In this document: positions 1 through 6,533 of the stretch, one piece after another
Layout: the number at the start of each line of letters is the position of its first letter
Position numbering within the stretch: position 1 is the stretch's first letter
DNA from: an uncultured Mycoplasmatota bacterium
Lineage (GTDB): Bacteria > Bacillota_I > Bacilli_A > RF39 > UBA660
Direction of reading: 5' to 3'
Length of the DNA stretch: 7,838 nt
Assembly (NCBI GenBank): GCA_948470005.1
Contig: CAOKNI010000040.1
Coordinates: 1 to 7,838 of the forward strand
The notes under the pieces: model-generated
Told to the model about the DNA's origin: nothing
Seen by the model: only the letters and a program-made list of their open reading frames with translations
The model's database searches: none
Position numbers and translations under genes: made by a program

Positions 1-16
1 TCTACCATATATTCCT

Positions 17-45
17 ATTATACAATCTTGTAGAGTAAATTTCAA
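17..45 (-). promoter_or_regulatory. Strong SigA-type promoter firing leftwards out of the window
   Basis: Read on the minus strand, TTGAAA (45-40) and TATAAT (22-17) are separated by exactly 17 bases, a near-consensus vegetative promoter. Transcription would leave the window on the left, so a divergent gene probably starts there. An ATG on the minus strand at 8-6 is too close to the predicted start to have a usual leader, so I do not call a gene. Confidence 0.5.
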
Positions 46-76
46 GAAAAAAGTTCTATTTTGCGTCTAAATCTTT

Positions 77-106
77 TTTTCAGCTTTCTTTTAGGTAGAA
101 TATAAA
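77..106 (+). promoter_or_regulatory. Probable weak promoter of the XRE regulator
   Basis: TTTTCA (77-82) and TATAAA (101-106) are 18 bases apart and lie just upstream of the regulator gene; TAGAAT at 96-101 is an alternative -10. Both -35 matches are poor, which would suit a gene controlled by its own product, but that is inference. Confidence 0.3.
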
Positions 107-128
107 TTAATGAAGAGAGTAGGAAATT

Positions 129-587
129 ATGAATTTAAGGTATATCCGTGAAGAAGCGGAGTTAACACAATGGCAGGTTGCGGAAATTTTAAACGTGTCA
201 AGAAGTGTCTATGGTATGTGGGAAACAGAAGCCGATTTCATTCCTCTTTTAAGATTAAATGATTTTTGTACATATTTTGATGTATCTTTTGATTATGTCC
301 TAGGGTTATCTAAAATCCGTAATTACCATAGCTATAAAAACATCATTGATAGAAATATTATTAAAGAAAGACTGAAGAATTTAAGAAAAGAATATAATTT
401 AACTCAAGATAGATTGTCACAGAAGCTTGGTATTACGCGTTCTTTAATTAGTAAATATGAAAATGGTACTAATTTAATTTTAACTTGTTTTGTCATTGCT
501 TATGCAAAATTTTTTAATGTATCCGCGGACTATTTAGTAGGTCGCATTGATACGGAAGTAATTTTAAAAGAGCCAGTTAAAAATTAA
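129..587 (+). CDS. Tandem XRE-family helix-turn-helix regulator (two HTH domains)
   Basis: This 152-residue protein consists almost only of two XRE/Cro-CI type DNA-binding domains, residues 1-60 and about 79-138. In the first, LTQWQVAEILNVSRSVYGMWE is the helix-turn-helix; in the second it is LTQDRLSQKLGITRSLISKYE. Both end in the same closing motif (VSFDYVLGL and VSADYLVGR), so the gene looks like an internal duplication. There is no peptidase, sensor or membrane segment. AGGAA at 121-125 precedes the ATG. The gene ends in its own terminator, and the next promoter drives a translesion polymerase in the same direction, so a local transcriptional regulator is likely. Whether it controls the polymerase unit, itself or the leftward gene cannot be told. 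DNA binding is confident; the target is inferred. Confidence 0.9.
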   Translation: MNLRYIREEAELTQWQVAEILNVSRSVYGMWETEADFIPLLRLNDFCTYFDVSFDYVLGLSKIRNYHSYKNIIDRNIIKERLKNLRKEYNLTQDRLSQKLGITRSLISKYENGTNLILTCFVIAYAKFFNVSADYLVGRIDTEVILKEPVKN

Positions 588-599
588 TTGGTTTTTTTT
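573..599 (+). terminator. Rho-independent terminator of the XRE gene
   Basis: Bases 573-591 (CCAGTTAA, loop AAA, TTAATTGG) form an 8-bp stem with one G-T pair, followed directly by eight T (592-599). The hairpin overlaps the last codons and stop of the regulator. It separates the regulator from the polymerase transcript. Confidence 0.75.
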
Positions 600-604
600 A
601 CCAC

Positions 605-633
605 TTGAATTAGACATTAGTTCGTTTTATAAT
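605..633 (+). promoter_or_regulatory. Promoter of the polymerase-yolD unit, with ATTAG repeats
   Basis: TTGAAT (605-610) and TATAAT (628-633) are separated by 17 bases, a strong vegetative promoter. The pentamer ATTAG occurs at 609-613, 616-620 and 632-636, overlapping the edge of the -35, the spacer and the -10, so a repressor bound there would block the polymerase. I see no Bacillus-type LexA box (GAAC-N4-GTTC). The neighbouring XRE protein is a candidate binder, by inference only. Confidence 0.65.
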
Positions 634-656
634 TAGATTGTAGTTATGGAGGACAT

Positions 657-1667
657 ATGGAAAGTGTTTATTTGAAAAGAAATTTTTTATGTATTGACTT
701 AAAAAGTTTTTTTGCTAGTTGCGAATGTTTAGAAAAAGGCGTAGACCCTTTTAAGTACCCTTTAGTTGTTGCTAATCCTAACCAGGGAAGTGGTGCTATA
801 ACTCTTGCAGTTACTCCGTATTTAAAAATGCAAGGTGTTAAATCAAGAGGTCGCCTTTATGAAATACCCAAAAATATTAAATATGTGATTGCAAAACCCC
901 ATATGAATTTATATATCAAAAAAAGTAGTGAAGTAGTCGGGGTTTATTTAAACTATGTAGCGAAAGAAGATTTACATATATATTCTATTGATGAATGCTT
1001 CTTAGATGTGACTGATTATTTAAAAATGTATAAAAAAAGTGATTACGAACTAGCTTTAGATATATTAGAAGATATAAGAAAGACAACGGGGTTATATGCG
1101 ACTTGCGGAATTGGGCCAAATATGCTTTTAGCTAAAGTAGCCATGGATATTGAAGCCAAGCATAATAAAGATTTTATTGCCAAATGGACGTATGATGATA
1201 TCTCAACTAAACTTTGGAGTATTGCTCCTCTATCAAAGATGTGGGGTATAGGTCCCAGAATGGAAAAGCGTCTTAATAAACTTAATATTTATAGTGTAAG
1301 AGATTTAGCTTATTATGACCGAGATAAATTAAAGATGAAATTTGGAGTAATTGGAACAGAATTATGGAATCATGCAAATGGAATTGATTCAAGTCGCATT
1401 AAAGATTATTTAAAAGAACAAGATAAATCATATTCACATAGCCAAGTGTTATTTAAAGATTATTATGGGGAAAATATTAAAATAATTATGAAAGAAATGG
1501 CCGAAGTTTTAGCTAGGAGGCTTAGACAAAATAAAAAGGTATGTGGAGGTATTGGATTTGGAGTTTCCTACTCTAAAAATTTGGGCGGAGGATTCTATCA
1601 TCATATTAAATTAGAGAGCGAGACAAATAACGAGGATGAAATATGCTTGCCTCATGATTTTCGATAA
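657..1667 (+). CDS. uvrX: UvrX/UmuC-like Y-family DNA polymerase, catalytic part of a frameshifted gene
   Basis: This is a translesion polymerase of the Gram-positive UvrX (YqjW) / UmuC branch, which copies past damaged bases. The palm carries the metal-binding residues: Asp14 in CIDLKSFFASCE and Asp112-Glu113 in YSIDECFLDVT. The thumb has a helix-hairpin-helix (WGIGPRMEKRLNKLNI, 196-211). The little finger begins near residue 255 and follows the family up to about residue 328, then turns into unrelated residues (CLPHDFR) and stops at 336. The missing part continues in another frame at 1636-1911; joined, the gene would make about 418 residues, close to the ~410 of Bacillus UvrX. The shift equals one base too many or two too few. 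Adding back AT at 1641-1644 gives DEIYACLMIFDKYY, which fits the family well. GGAGG (648-652) precedes the ATG. As read, the product keeps its active site but lacks the end of the little finger and the clamp motif, so it is probably impaired. A sequencing or assembly error is the main alternative. Confidence 0.9.
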   Translation: MESVYLKRNFLCIDLKSFFASCECLEKGVDPFKYPLVVANPNQGSGAITLAVTPYLKMQGVKSRGRLYEIPKNIKYVIAKPHMNLYIKKSSEVVGVYLNYVAKEDLHIYSIDECFLDVTDYLKMYKKSDYELALDILEDIRKTTGLYATCGIGPNMLLAKVAMDIEAKHNKDFIAKWTYDDISTKLWSIAPLSKMWGIGPRMEKRLNKLNIYSVRDLAYYDRDKLKMKFGVIGTELWNHANGIDSSRIKDYLKEQDKSYSHSQVLFKDYYGENIKIIMKEMAEVLARRLRQNKKVCGGIGFGVSYSKNLGGGFYHHIKLESETNNEDEICLPHDFR

Positions 1668-1911
1668 ATATTATGATAACTCCCCAATTCGTAAAGTAAG
1701 CATTGCTTGTGGTTATCTTTCGCCTAACACGGGAATACAGCTAAATATTTTTGACAGTTTTAAAGAAATAAAAGAATATGAGGAAATAAATATCGCAATT
1801 GATGAAATTAAAAATAGGTATGGCAAGAATTCCATTCTAAAAGCTTCTTCCCTACTTCCTGATTCGACGATAAGAGAGAGAAACGGAAAAATTGGAGGTC
1901 ATGCGGCATGA
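1636..1911 (+). pseudogene. uvrX: C-terminal part of the same Y-family polymerase, out of frame
   Basis: The 91 residues readable here are the end of the polymerase starting at 657, not a separate gene. They show the last little-finger segment (ACLMIFDKYYDNSPIRKVSIACGYL), a perfect beta sliding clamp-binding motif QLNIF (codons 1738-1752), and the family's closing signature (ILKASSLLPDSTIRERNGKIGGH). The ATG at 1636 has no properly spaced ribosome binding site: GAGG touches the ATG, and it lies inside the upstream frame. Independent translation is therefore unlikely. The last bases ATGA overlap the start of the yolD gene by 4 bases, so the original gene was translationally coupled to it. Confidence 0.85.
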
Positions 1912-2219
1912 ACTTTGATCGGGGTTTTATTAAATGGCAGCCTTTTAATTCAGTAATAGCTCCACAAGTTATTATTAACAATAACGAAAGAAAGCCACAA
2001 GTTAAGCCTACACTATTCCCAGAGGAACAAGAAAAAATAAGCGCCCAAATTATGGAAGCTTATTATGCCCAAGAAAAAGTTATTATTTATTTTTATGAAA
2101 AAGGTGTAGTTAACATAGCAAAAACATATATTACTAAATTACGACCTAATTCGAATACTTTATATTTACAAAATGGGAAAGTTATATCTTTTAATCAAAT
2201 TATGAAAATTGATTTTTAG
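1908..2219 (+). CDS. YolD-like protein, partner of the UvrX polymerase
   Basis: This 103-residue protein belongs to the YolD-like family (Pfam YolD). It opens with the typical DRGFIKWQPFNSV segment, continues with a helical stretch rich in Glu and Gln (38-54), and ends with a small beta-rich part. In Bacillota these proteins are regularly encoded directly after UvrX-type polymerases and have been proposed to act like UmuD; the biochemical role is not settled. The ATG overlaps the polymerase stop (ATGA), and GGAGG at 1894-1898 gives normal spacing, so it can be translated despite the frameshift upstream. No convincing terminator follows before the converging sigma gene. Confidence 0.85.
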   Translation: MNFDRGFIKWQPFNSVIAPQVIINNNERKPQVKPTLFPEEQEKISAQIMEAYYAQEKVIIYFYEKGVVNIAKTYITKLRPNSNTLYLQNGKVISFNQIMKIDF

Positions 2220-2364
2220 CATGCTTTCTTTTTTAATTAATAAAAACTTCTTATTAGTTGAAATTTTTTACAATTTACTATCCTATATATTGATTTGCCC
2301 TTTTCAAAAAGTTATTTATGCCTTTATTTTTCATGTCTATCAAAACTTTCTGCAAATTTATGAA

Positions 2365-3678
2365 TTACTTTTTAACTCTCTCTAAATACATATTATAAGC
2401 TTTTTCTATAGCTGTAGTATTTTCGCTCATATCTTGTTCTTTATTTAAATTTAGAATGATATCTAAATAAAGCCGAGCTTCAACTAAATCAACTTTAAGA
2501 GCTTCATAAAAATACTCTTTATATCGGTCAATGTTTAGAAAAGAATTTTTAGATAATAAATAAAGATTTAACATGGGTCTTGTAAATAAGGTGTCCCCTT
2601 CTTTGATACTTAATATTATTAAACTAATAATAAACGGTTCAAACCTGATTAGATTATTATCTCGTAAATATTCATTTAAAGCTAAATGAGCAGACTCATA
2701 ATCTAGACGCAATAAACATTCATGAATTTCGTTAAACTTTTCACGGTTATATCTTTCTTCAGGCGATAATGTACCCCCCCCCCGACTTACTTTTATCGTA
2801 CTCATAAAAGCTCGGTTAAGTTCTAATTTCTTTTTCATTTTGGGTAATAATTTAGCGTAAAACTTATGGGAAGCAAATTTACTCCAATAAGGACTAGTAC
2901 GAGGGTAAGTTAGACTTCTGCCATAACGCATATCTAACAAAATTAATTCTTCTTCGTTTAAAGTGTCTATTACTTTAAAAATTTCTTCTTTAGTATAGCC
3001 TTTTAAAAGCTTAAACAAAGAAACTGGTTTTTTACCTTTTCTTTTAGTTCGTGGATTTGCTAATTCTGTTTTAAGTTTTTCTAAAATAGCCGTATTAAGT
3101 CTTGAGACATAAGACCTTGATATACCTAAAGCCGCAGCGACTTCCGCTTGAGTATGGACAGCATTGCCAAAAAAGCCATAAAGAAGAGAAACAATAAAAG
3201 TATCTTTTTCGGATAGTGAAACGACTATTTCTCTAGCTAATTTCTCTTCATCCTTTTTTTCTAATATTTCTTCAATATTACCATTAGGGTCTTTTATTGC
3301 ATTTTCTAATCTAAGACTATCATTATCTTCACCAATAGTTTCTTCGAAGCTTGTTTCATTATCATTATCTTTTTTTCTTCGCAACACCATTAATATTTCA
3401 TTTTCAATACATCTACCAGCGTAATTAGAAAATTTAAATCCTTTATCTATTTTAAAGGTTTGGATAGCCTTCCATAAGCCAATCCCGCCAACACTTATTA
3501 ATTCGTCAATATCTTGATAAGTTTTTTGAAATTTGCTAGCAATACGAGCGACAAGGCGCATGTTATGAAGAATTAATAGCTCTTCTGCTTCTTTATCATT
3601 ATGCATTTTATATCTATTAAAATATTCTTTAAATTTCTCGGAACTTAAAGGTTTAGGATAAAAATCATATTGAGACAT
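2365..3678 (-). CDS. SigE/SigK-like sigma-70 factor with long C-terminal extension and a G10 tract
   Basis: The product (437 residues from the ATG at 3678) directs RNA polymerase to a promoter set. Residues ~32-103 are sigma region 2 with sporulation-sigma wording: HNMRLVARIASKF, DELISVGGIGLWKAIQTF and YAGRCIENEILMVLRRKK. Residues ~152-206 are region 4 with its helix-turn-helix (TQAEVAAALGISRSYVSRL). SigE and SigK end near 230-240 residues; this one adds ~230 more. Residues ~218-287 (TKEEIFKVIDTLNEEELILLDMRYG to FYAKLLPKMKKKL) look like a further sigma-related or HTH-like repeat. After an Arg-Gly-Gly-Gly linker, residues ~303-437 are all helical and TPR-like. The linker codons (299-302) are an unbroken G10 run; gain or loss of one G truncates the protein there. 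The start is the ATG, not the GTG at 3687, because AGGAG (3691-3687) overlaps that GTG and is well spaced for the ATG. The gene has its own promoter after the metA terminator. Its target genes are unknown, and the sporulation link is by similarity only. Confidence 0.85.
   Translation of the reverse strand: MSQYDFYPKPLSSEKFKEYFNRYKMHNDKEAEELLILHNMRLVARIASKFQKTYQDIDELISVGGIGLWKAIQTFKIDKGFKFSNYAGRCIENEILMVLRRKKDNDNETSFEETIGEDNDSLRLENAIKDPNGNIEEILEKKDEEKLAREIVVSLSEKDTFIVSLLYGFFGNAVHTQAEVAAALGISRSYVSRLNTAILEKLKTELANPRTKRKGKKPVSLFKLLKGYTKEEIFKVIDTLNEEELILLDMRYGRSLTYPRTSPYWSKFASHKFYAKLLPKMKKKLELNRAFMSTIKVSRGGGTLSPEERYNREKFNEIHECLLRLDYESAHLALNEYLRDNNLIRFEPFIISLIILSIKEGDTLFTRPMLNLYLLSKNSFLNIDRYKEYFYEALKVDLVEARLYLDIILNLNKEQDMSENTTAIEKAYNMYLERVKK
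2774..2783. repeat. Homopolymer C10/G10 tract inside the sigma-factor gene
   Basis: Ten C in a row on the plus strand (G10 in the coding direction) encode the end of an Arg codon, two GGG and the start of GGT. No other comparable C or G run was seen in this AT-rich window. Such tracts slip during replication. With nine G the frame adds 23 foreign residues and stops at a TAG; with eleven it adds four and stops at a TGA. Confidence 0.9.
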
Positions 3679-3686
3679 AAAAACCA

Positions 3687-3691
3687 CTCCT
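3687..3691 (-). promoter_or_regulatory. Ribosome binding site that fixes the sigma-factor start
   Basis: AGGAG on the minus strand lies 8 bases before the ATG at 3678. The in-frame GTG at 3687-3685 shares a base with this site and cannot be the start. Confidence 0.75.
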
Positions 3692-3699
3692 GTAAAGTT

Positions 3700-3728
3700 A
3701 TTTTAACATAATTCTTTCTAAATAAAAA
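3700..3728 (-). promoter_or_regulatory. Extended -10 promoter of the sigma-factor gene
   Basis: On the minus strand TGTTAAAAT (3708-3700) is an extended -10 element. The -35 at 17 bases (around 3728-3723) is only T-rich, and it overlaps the tail of the metA terminator. The leader would be about 15-20 bases. Confidence 0.45.
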
Positions 3729-3746
3729 CTCTTGCGTGCAAGAATT
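3720..3746 (-). terminator. Rho-independent terminator of metA
   Basis: On the minus strand, AATTCTTG, loop CACG and CAAGAGTT (3746-3727) pair over 8 bp with one G-T pair and are followed by TTTATTT. It begins 2 bases after the metA stop codon. The reverse strand has only a weak T-run, so it works mainly for metA. Confidence 0.8.
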
Positions 3747-3748
3747 TT

Positions 3749-4618
3749 CTATTTATAAACATAATAATATATCCAATTGTGGTATAAAAGAGTTGCATGA
3801 GCATGCCATTTATAAAGTGGTGTGTTATTAGGGTCATTATTTAAGTAATAATTTTTAGGTGGGTCTATTTCTAAACCTTTATTGATATCACGACGATATT
3901 CTTTATCAAGGGTTAATAAATCGTATTCGGCATGGCCTGTAATAAATATCTTGCTACCATCAAGGCTTTCTACAATATATACGCCAGATTCATTAGATTT
4001 ACTGGAAAGAATTAAGTCTTTTCTTTTAACAATCTCTCCTTCGATTAAGCTGCAATATCTTGATTGAGGGATATAAAAAGTATCATCAAAGCCTTTGGTG
4101 AGATTAGTTTCCTTTACAATATAATGTTCATAAAGTCCTGATACTTTAGCTGGTAAATTATAACGATTAACACCATAAAAGTACTGCATGCCAAACTGGG
4201 AAGCCCAACATAAGAAAATAGTAGACTTAACATGGCTTTTGGTATATTTAAAAAATTCTTTTAATTCATCAATATAATCGACATTGGCATAAGGAATATG
4301 TTCTAGGGGTGCGCCTGTTACCATCATGCCATCATAATAAGTATCTTTAATCTCGCTAAAAGACTTGTAATATTTAGTGAAATAATCATGCTTTTCATCA
4401 TCTTTATTCTTGGTATCTAAATAGATAAAATCTAGTTCAATTTGAATAACAGGATTATTAAGAGCTATTATTAATTGTCTTTCAGTATCTTCAAGGGTAG
4501 GCATTAAATTTAATATTCCTACTTTTACATGAGGCTTATTCTCATCTATCTTATCAATAAATTCGACATTTTTTAATTTTGCCATTACTTCTAATTTTCG
4601 CTTTAAAAAGATTGCCAT
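3749..4618 (-). CDS. metA: Homoserine O-acetyltransferase (MetA family)
   Basis: MetA transfers an acyl group from acyl-CoA to the hydroxyl of homoserine, the first committed step of methionine synthesis in the cytoplasm. The catalytic residues are Cys137 (FLCWASQFG) and His229-Glu231 (TGHAEYD), matching Cys142, His235 and Glu237 of the Bacillus enzyme. The substrate loop reads VTGAPLEH with Glu106; in this family Glu at that place goes with acetyl-CoA and Gly with succinyl-CoA, so an acetyltransferase is predicted in spite of the common 'succinyltransferase' label. At 289 residues it is slightly shorter than the usual ~300, mainly at the N-terminus. AAGGTG precedes the ATG at 4618. It is flanked by its own promoter and terminator, so it is probably a single-gene transcript. 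The ~35-base leader is too short for a T-box or SAM riboswitch, and no other methionine genes are near. Confidence 0.92.
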   Translation of the reverse strand: MAIFLKRKLEVMAKLKNVEFIDKIDENKPHVKVGILNLMPTLEDTERQLIIALNNPVIQIELDFIYLDTKNKDDEKHDYFTKYYKSFSEIKDTYYDGMMVTGAPLEHIPYANVDYIDELKEFFKYTKSHVKSTIFLCWASQFGMQYFYGVNRYNLPAKVSGLYEHYIVKETNLTKGFDDTFYIPQSRYCSLIEGEIVKRKDLILSSKSNESGVYIVESLDGSKIFITGHAEYDLLTLDKEYRRDINKGLEIDPPKNYYLNNDPNNTPLYKWHAHATLLYHNWIYYYVYK

Positions 4619-4660
4619 AATTCACCTTCTAAATAATTATATTAAAATTATTCTATAACT

Positions 4661-4690
4661 ATTATATCAAACACTTAGCATAATAGTCTA
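4661..4690 (-). promoter_or_regulatory. Extended -10 promoter of metA
   Basis: On the minus strand TGATATAAT (4669-4661) is a perfect extended -10 element, and TAGACT (4690-4685) is an acceptable -35 with an 18-base spacer. Transcription would start near 4654, leaving a leader of about 35 bases. Confidence 0.55.
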
Positions 4691-4700
4691 ACTTTTCTTG

Positions 4701-5024
4701 TCAATTAGTGTCAATAGATTTAGTCATTACTTCAAGTATTTTATCAAAGTCATCATCTTTAGCCATAATATTTCGCTTTATCATGCCACACTTCTCACAT
4801 TTATAGACTATTTTTAAATTTTCTTTCTTACCTTTATCAATACCAATTGGATTTAATATGCCCTTACAAATACATGCTCTATCCCCAGGATTAATGTCTA
4901 CATGAATACTTGATAAGCAGCTCGGGCAATGATCTCTTGCTGTATATTTTAAAGGTGTAACCGCGGCACCGCAAACAAGGCAAGTAAACTCTTCATCAAG
5001 CATTTTAAACTTTTTAGAATCCAT
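4701..5024 (-). CDS. RNHCP-domain zinc-binding protein
   Basis: This 107-residue protein matches the RNHCP family, named after its central motif, which here reads RDHCP (residues 30-34). The pattern of Cys pairs is complete: Cys15/Cys18, Cys33/Cys36, Cys51/Cys53 and Cys76/Cys79, with the family segments CLSSIHVD and PGDR and a closing KRN...DD. It should bind zinc in one or two knuckles; the cellular role is not known, and a link to RNA or translation would be a guess. It starts 8 bases after the glycosyltransferase stop with GAGG before the ATG, so it is the last gene of the NUDIX-glycosyltransferase operon. Its stop codon lies inside the region feeding the metA promoter. Confidence 0.88.
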   Translation of the reverse strand: MDSKKFKMLDEEFTCLVCGAAVTPLKYTARDHCPSCLSSIHVDINPGDRACICKGILNPIGIDKGKKENLKIVYKCEKCGMIKRNIMAKDDDFDKILEVMTKSIDTN

Positions 5025-5032
5025 AAAATCCT

Positions 5033-6007
5033 CTAATTAAACTTATATATTTTTTGAGCTATCCTATAACCAGGGATAGATATAAATCTAGGCAACTTAG
5101 TAATTCGAGCTATTTTAAACTTCTTTTTTAAATGAGGATACTTAGTATTTAGATAATCCCACAACTCTTCTTTTTTATCTCTTGCTTCTTTAGTATTAGC
5201 AACAGTTAATAAAATAGTTGAGACACCCATCATTATATCTAAATAATGAATTAAGTATTCTCGAAGTCTAGGCTCTTTAAACTCTTCGGGATTAAAAAAG
5301 TCAATCATTAATTTAGTTACTTTTATTTGTTGGTCAATTCTTTTAATCATAACACTTTCATGAACCGATTGATTATCTCTACCAATAAAATAGCGATAGA
5401 AAGGAACATTTAGATAATACATCTTTTTGATATTGGGAAGCGGATAATATACAAATATATTATCGACATAAAAAGTATGCTCCGGTAATTCAAGATTTAT
5501 CTTTTTTAAAATACTTGTTTTATAAATAATAGAATGCATTAATAAATAAGTGCTTATTTTAAATTTTTTAGTGTCACTCCACGTAAACATTTTATTTTCT
5601 GGTAAAATGCCTTTATAGTTCATTTCTTTAGAATTACCATTTTTCTCATAAACATAATTTACGATTAACATATCAGGATTAATATTTTTTAATGTAGTAA
5701 TTGTTTTTTTTAATGAAGCTTCATCTACCCAATCATCACTATCTACTACTTTAAAATACTTACCACTAGCTATTTTTAAGCCTGCATTAACACCACTTCC
5801 ATGGCCACCATTTTTTTTATTAATTACCTTAATAATATGAGGATATTTTTTTTCGTATTCTTTAGCAATTTTTAAAGTGTTATCACTTGAGCCATCATTA
5901 ACAATGATGATTTCTAAATCTTCACCCCCAACTAAAATTGATTTAATAGCTTTCTCCATATATTCCTCAGAATTAAAACAAGGAATAACAAATGATATAA
6001 GCTTCAT
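5033..6007 (-). CDS. Family 2 (GT-A) glycosyltransferase
   Basis: The first ~110 residues are a GT2 catalytic domain: FVIPCFNSEEYMEKAI (6-21), nucleotide-binding IIIVNDGSSDNTL (33-45), GGHGSGVNAGLKIASGKY (67-84) and the metal-binding DSDDW (89-93). Further on, HTFYVDNIFVYYPL (177-190) and GRDNQSV (209-215) are typical of a Bacillota subgroup of these enzymes. It would move a sugar from a nucleotide-sugar to a cell-surface polysaccharide, teichoic acid or glycolipid; donor and acceptor cannot be read. No signal peptide or clear membrane span is visible, but the basic C-terminus (about 294-323) could sit on the membrane surface. The ATG overlaps the NUDIX stop by 4 bases (ATGA) with AGAGG upstream, so the two are coupled. 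Confidence 0.9.
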   Translation of the reverse strand: MKLISFVIPCFNSEEYMEKAIKSILVGGEDLEIIIVNDGSSDNTLKIAKEYEKKYPHIIKVINKKNGGHGSGVNAGLKIASGKYFKVVDSDDWVDEASLKKTITTLKNINPDMLIVNYVYEKNGNSKEMNYKGILPENKMFTWSDTKKFKISTYLLMHSIIYKTSILKKINLELPEHTFYVDNIFVYYPLPNIKKMYYLNVPFYRYFIGRDNQSVHESVMIKRIDQQIKVTKLMIDFFNPEEFKEPRLREYLIHYLDIMMGVSTILLTVANTKEARDKKEELWDYLNTKYPHLKKKFKIARITKLPRFISIPGYRIAQKIYKFN

Positions 6008-6528
6008 AATTTAAAACCTCTTTTCTTTAAAGCTTTTAGAGCTAATAACATTTCTCTATTAACTAATTTATTGATAGGATTGTTTTTTAAATTTTGTTTT
6101 AAGATTTTTTTAATATTTTTTAAAGGAATAGTAAATATTTTAAAGTCCCCCGTTCTTTCTCTATCATCTAAATAAAGATTATTCTTATTAAATTTTTTAT
6201 CAGTAGGAACATAAAAGTAATATATTTCAATACTGCGATTATTGCCTTTAACAGGGAAATCTTTTAAATAATACTTAATTACAAAAAATGGTTCATACTT
6301 TTCTTTTAAGGTTATTCCTGTTTCTTCTTTTACTTCTCTTATTAATGCTTCACTTAAAGATTCACCATTTTCAATATGCCCACCAGGAAACTGAATAGTA
6401 TTACAAGACTCTACTAGCATAATTTCTTTTTTACTATTTAAAAGAAGCGCTTTTACTCTAATAACTCGGTCATTTATATCTAAATCATTAATTTTATCAT
6501 AATTATATACTTTTTCTTTCATATCCAT
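6004..6528 (-). CDS. NUDIX hydrolase
   Basis: The 174-residue protein holds a complete NUDIX box at residues 50-72 (G-x5-E-x7-REVKEETGI), which binds divalent metal and cuts a nucleoside diphosphate linked to another group. The domain spans about 20-140, followed by a Lys/Asn-rich helical tail. The substrate is not visible; coupling to a glycosyltransferase suggests a nucleotide-sugar or oxidised nucleotide, as inference. The start is uncertain: the ATG at 6528 has no good ribosome binding site, and a second in-frame ATG lies two codons on. With the probable promoter the leader would be only ~12 bases. It is the first gene of the NUDIX-GT2-RNHCP operon. Confidence 0.88.
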   Translation of the reverse strand: MDMKEKVYNYDKINDLDINDRVIRVKALLLNSKKEIMLVESCNTIQFPGGHIENGESLSEALIREVKEETGITLKEKYEPFFVIKYYLKDFPVKGNNRSIEIYYFYVPTDKKFNKNNLYLDDRERTGDFKIFTIPLKNIKKILKQNLKNNPINKLVNREMLLALKALKKRGFKL

Positions 6529-6533
6529 CTATA

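Noticed and set aside
605..625. LexA (SOS) box upstream of the polymerase
   Set aside because: GAA (607-609) and TTC (621-623) are 11 bases apart and the arms do not match GAAC-N4-GTTC.
1636..1667. Programmed ribosomal frameshift in the polymerase gene
   Set aside because: No slippery sequence, stop-codon context or downstream hairpin of a known recoding site is visible; a two-base slippage or read error explains it better.
2220..2364. Shared bidirectional terminator between the yolD and sigma genes
   Set aside because: Only 4-bp stems such as AACT/AGTT near 2245-2262 with a T-run were found; too weak to call in such AT-rich DNA.
3679..3687. GTG start nine bases upstream for the sigma factor
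   Set aside because: The GTG overlaps the AGGAG ribosome binding site, so the ATG at 3678 is the start.
3882..4067. 61-codon open frame on the plus strand
   Set aside because: It lies wholly inside metA on the opposite strand, has no family features and no ribosome binding site; it is a shadow of the real gene.
4619..4700. T-box or SAM riboswitch in front of metA
   Set aside because: The gap is 82 bases and the predicted leader about 35, too short, and no conserved riboswitch stems are visible.
4661..4704. Perfect TTGACA at 4704-4699 as the -35 of metA
   Set aside because: It is 32 bases from the TATAAT at 4666-4661. Used with TATGCT at 16 bases it would be a second, weaker promoter, so the extended -10 promoter is preferred.
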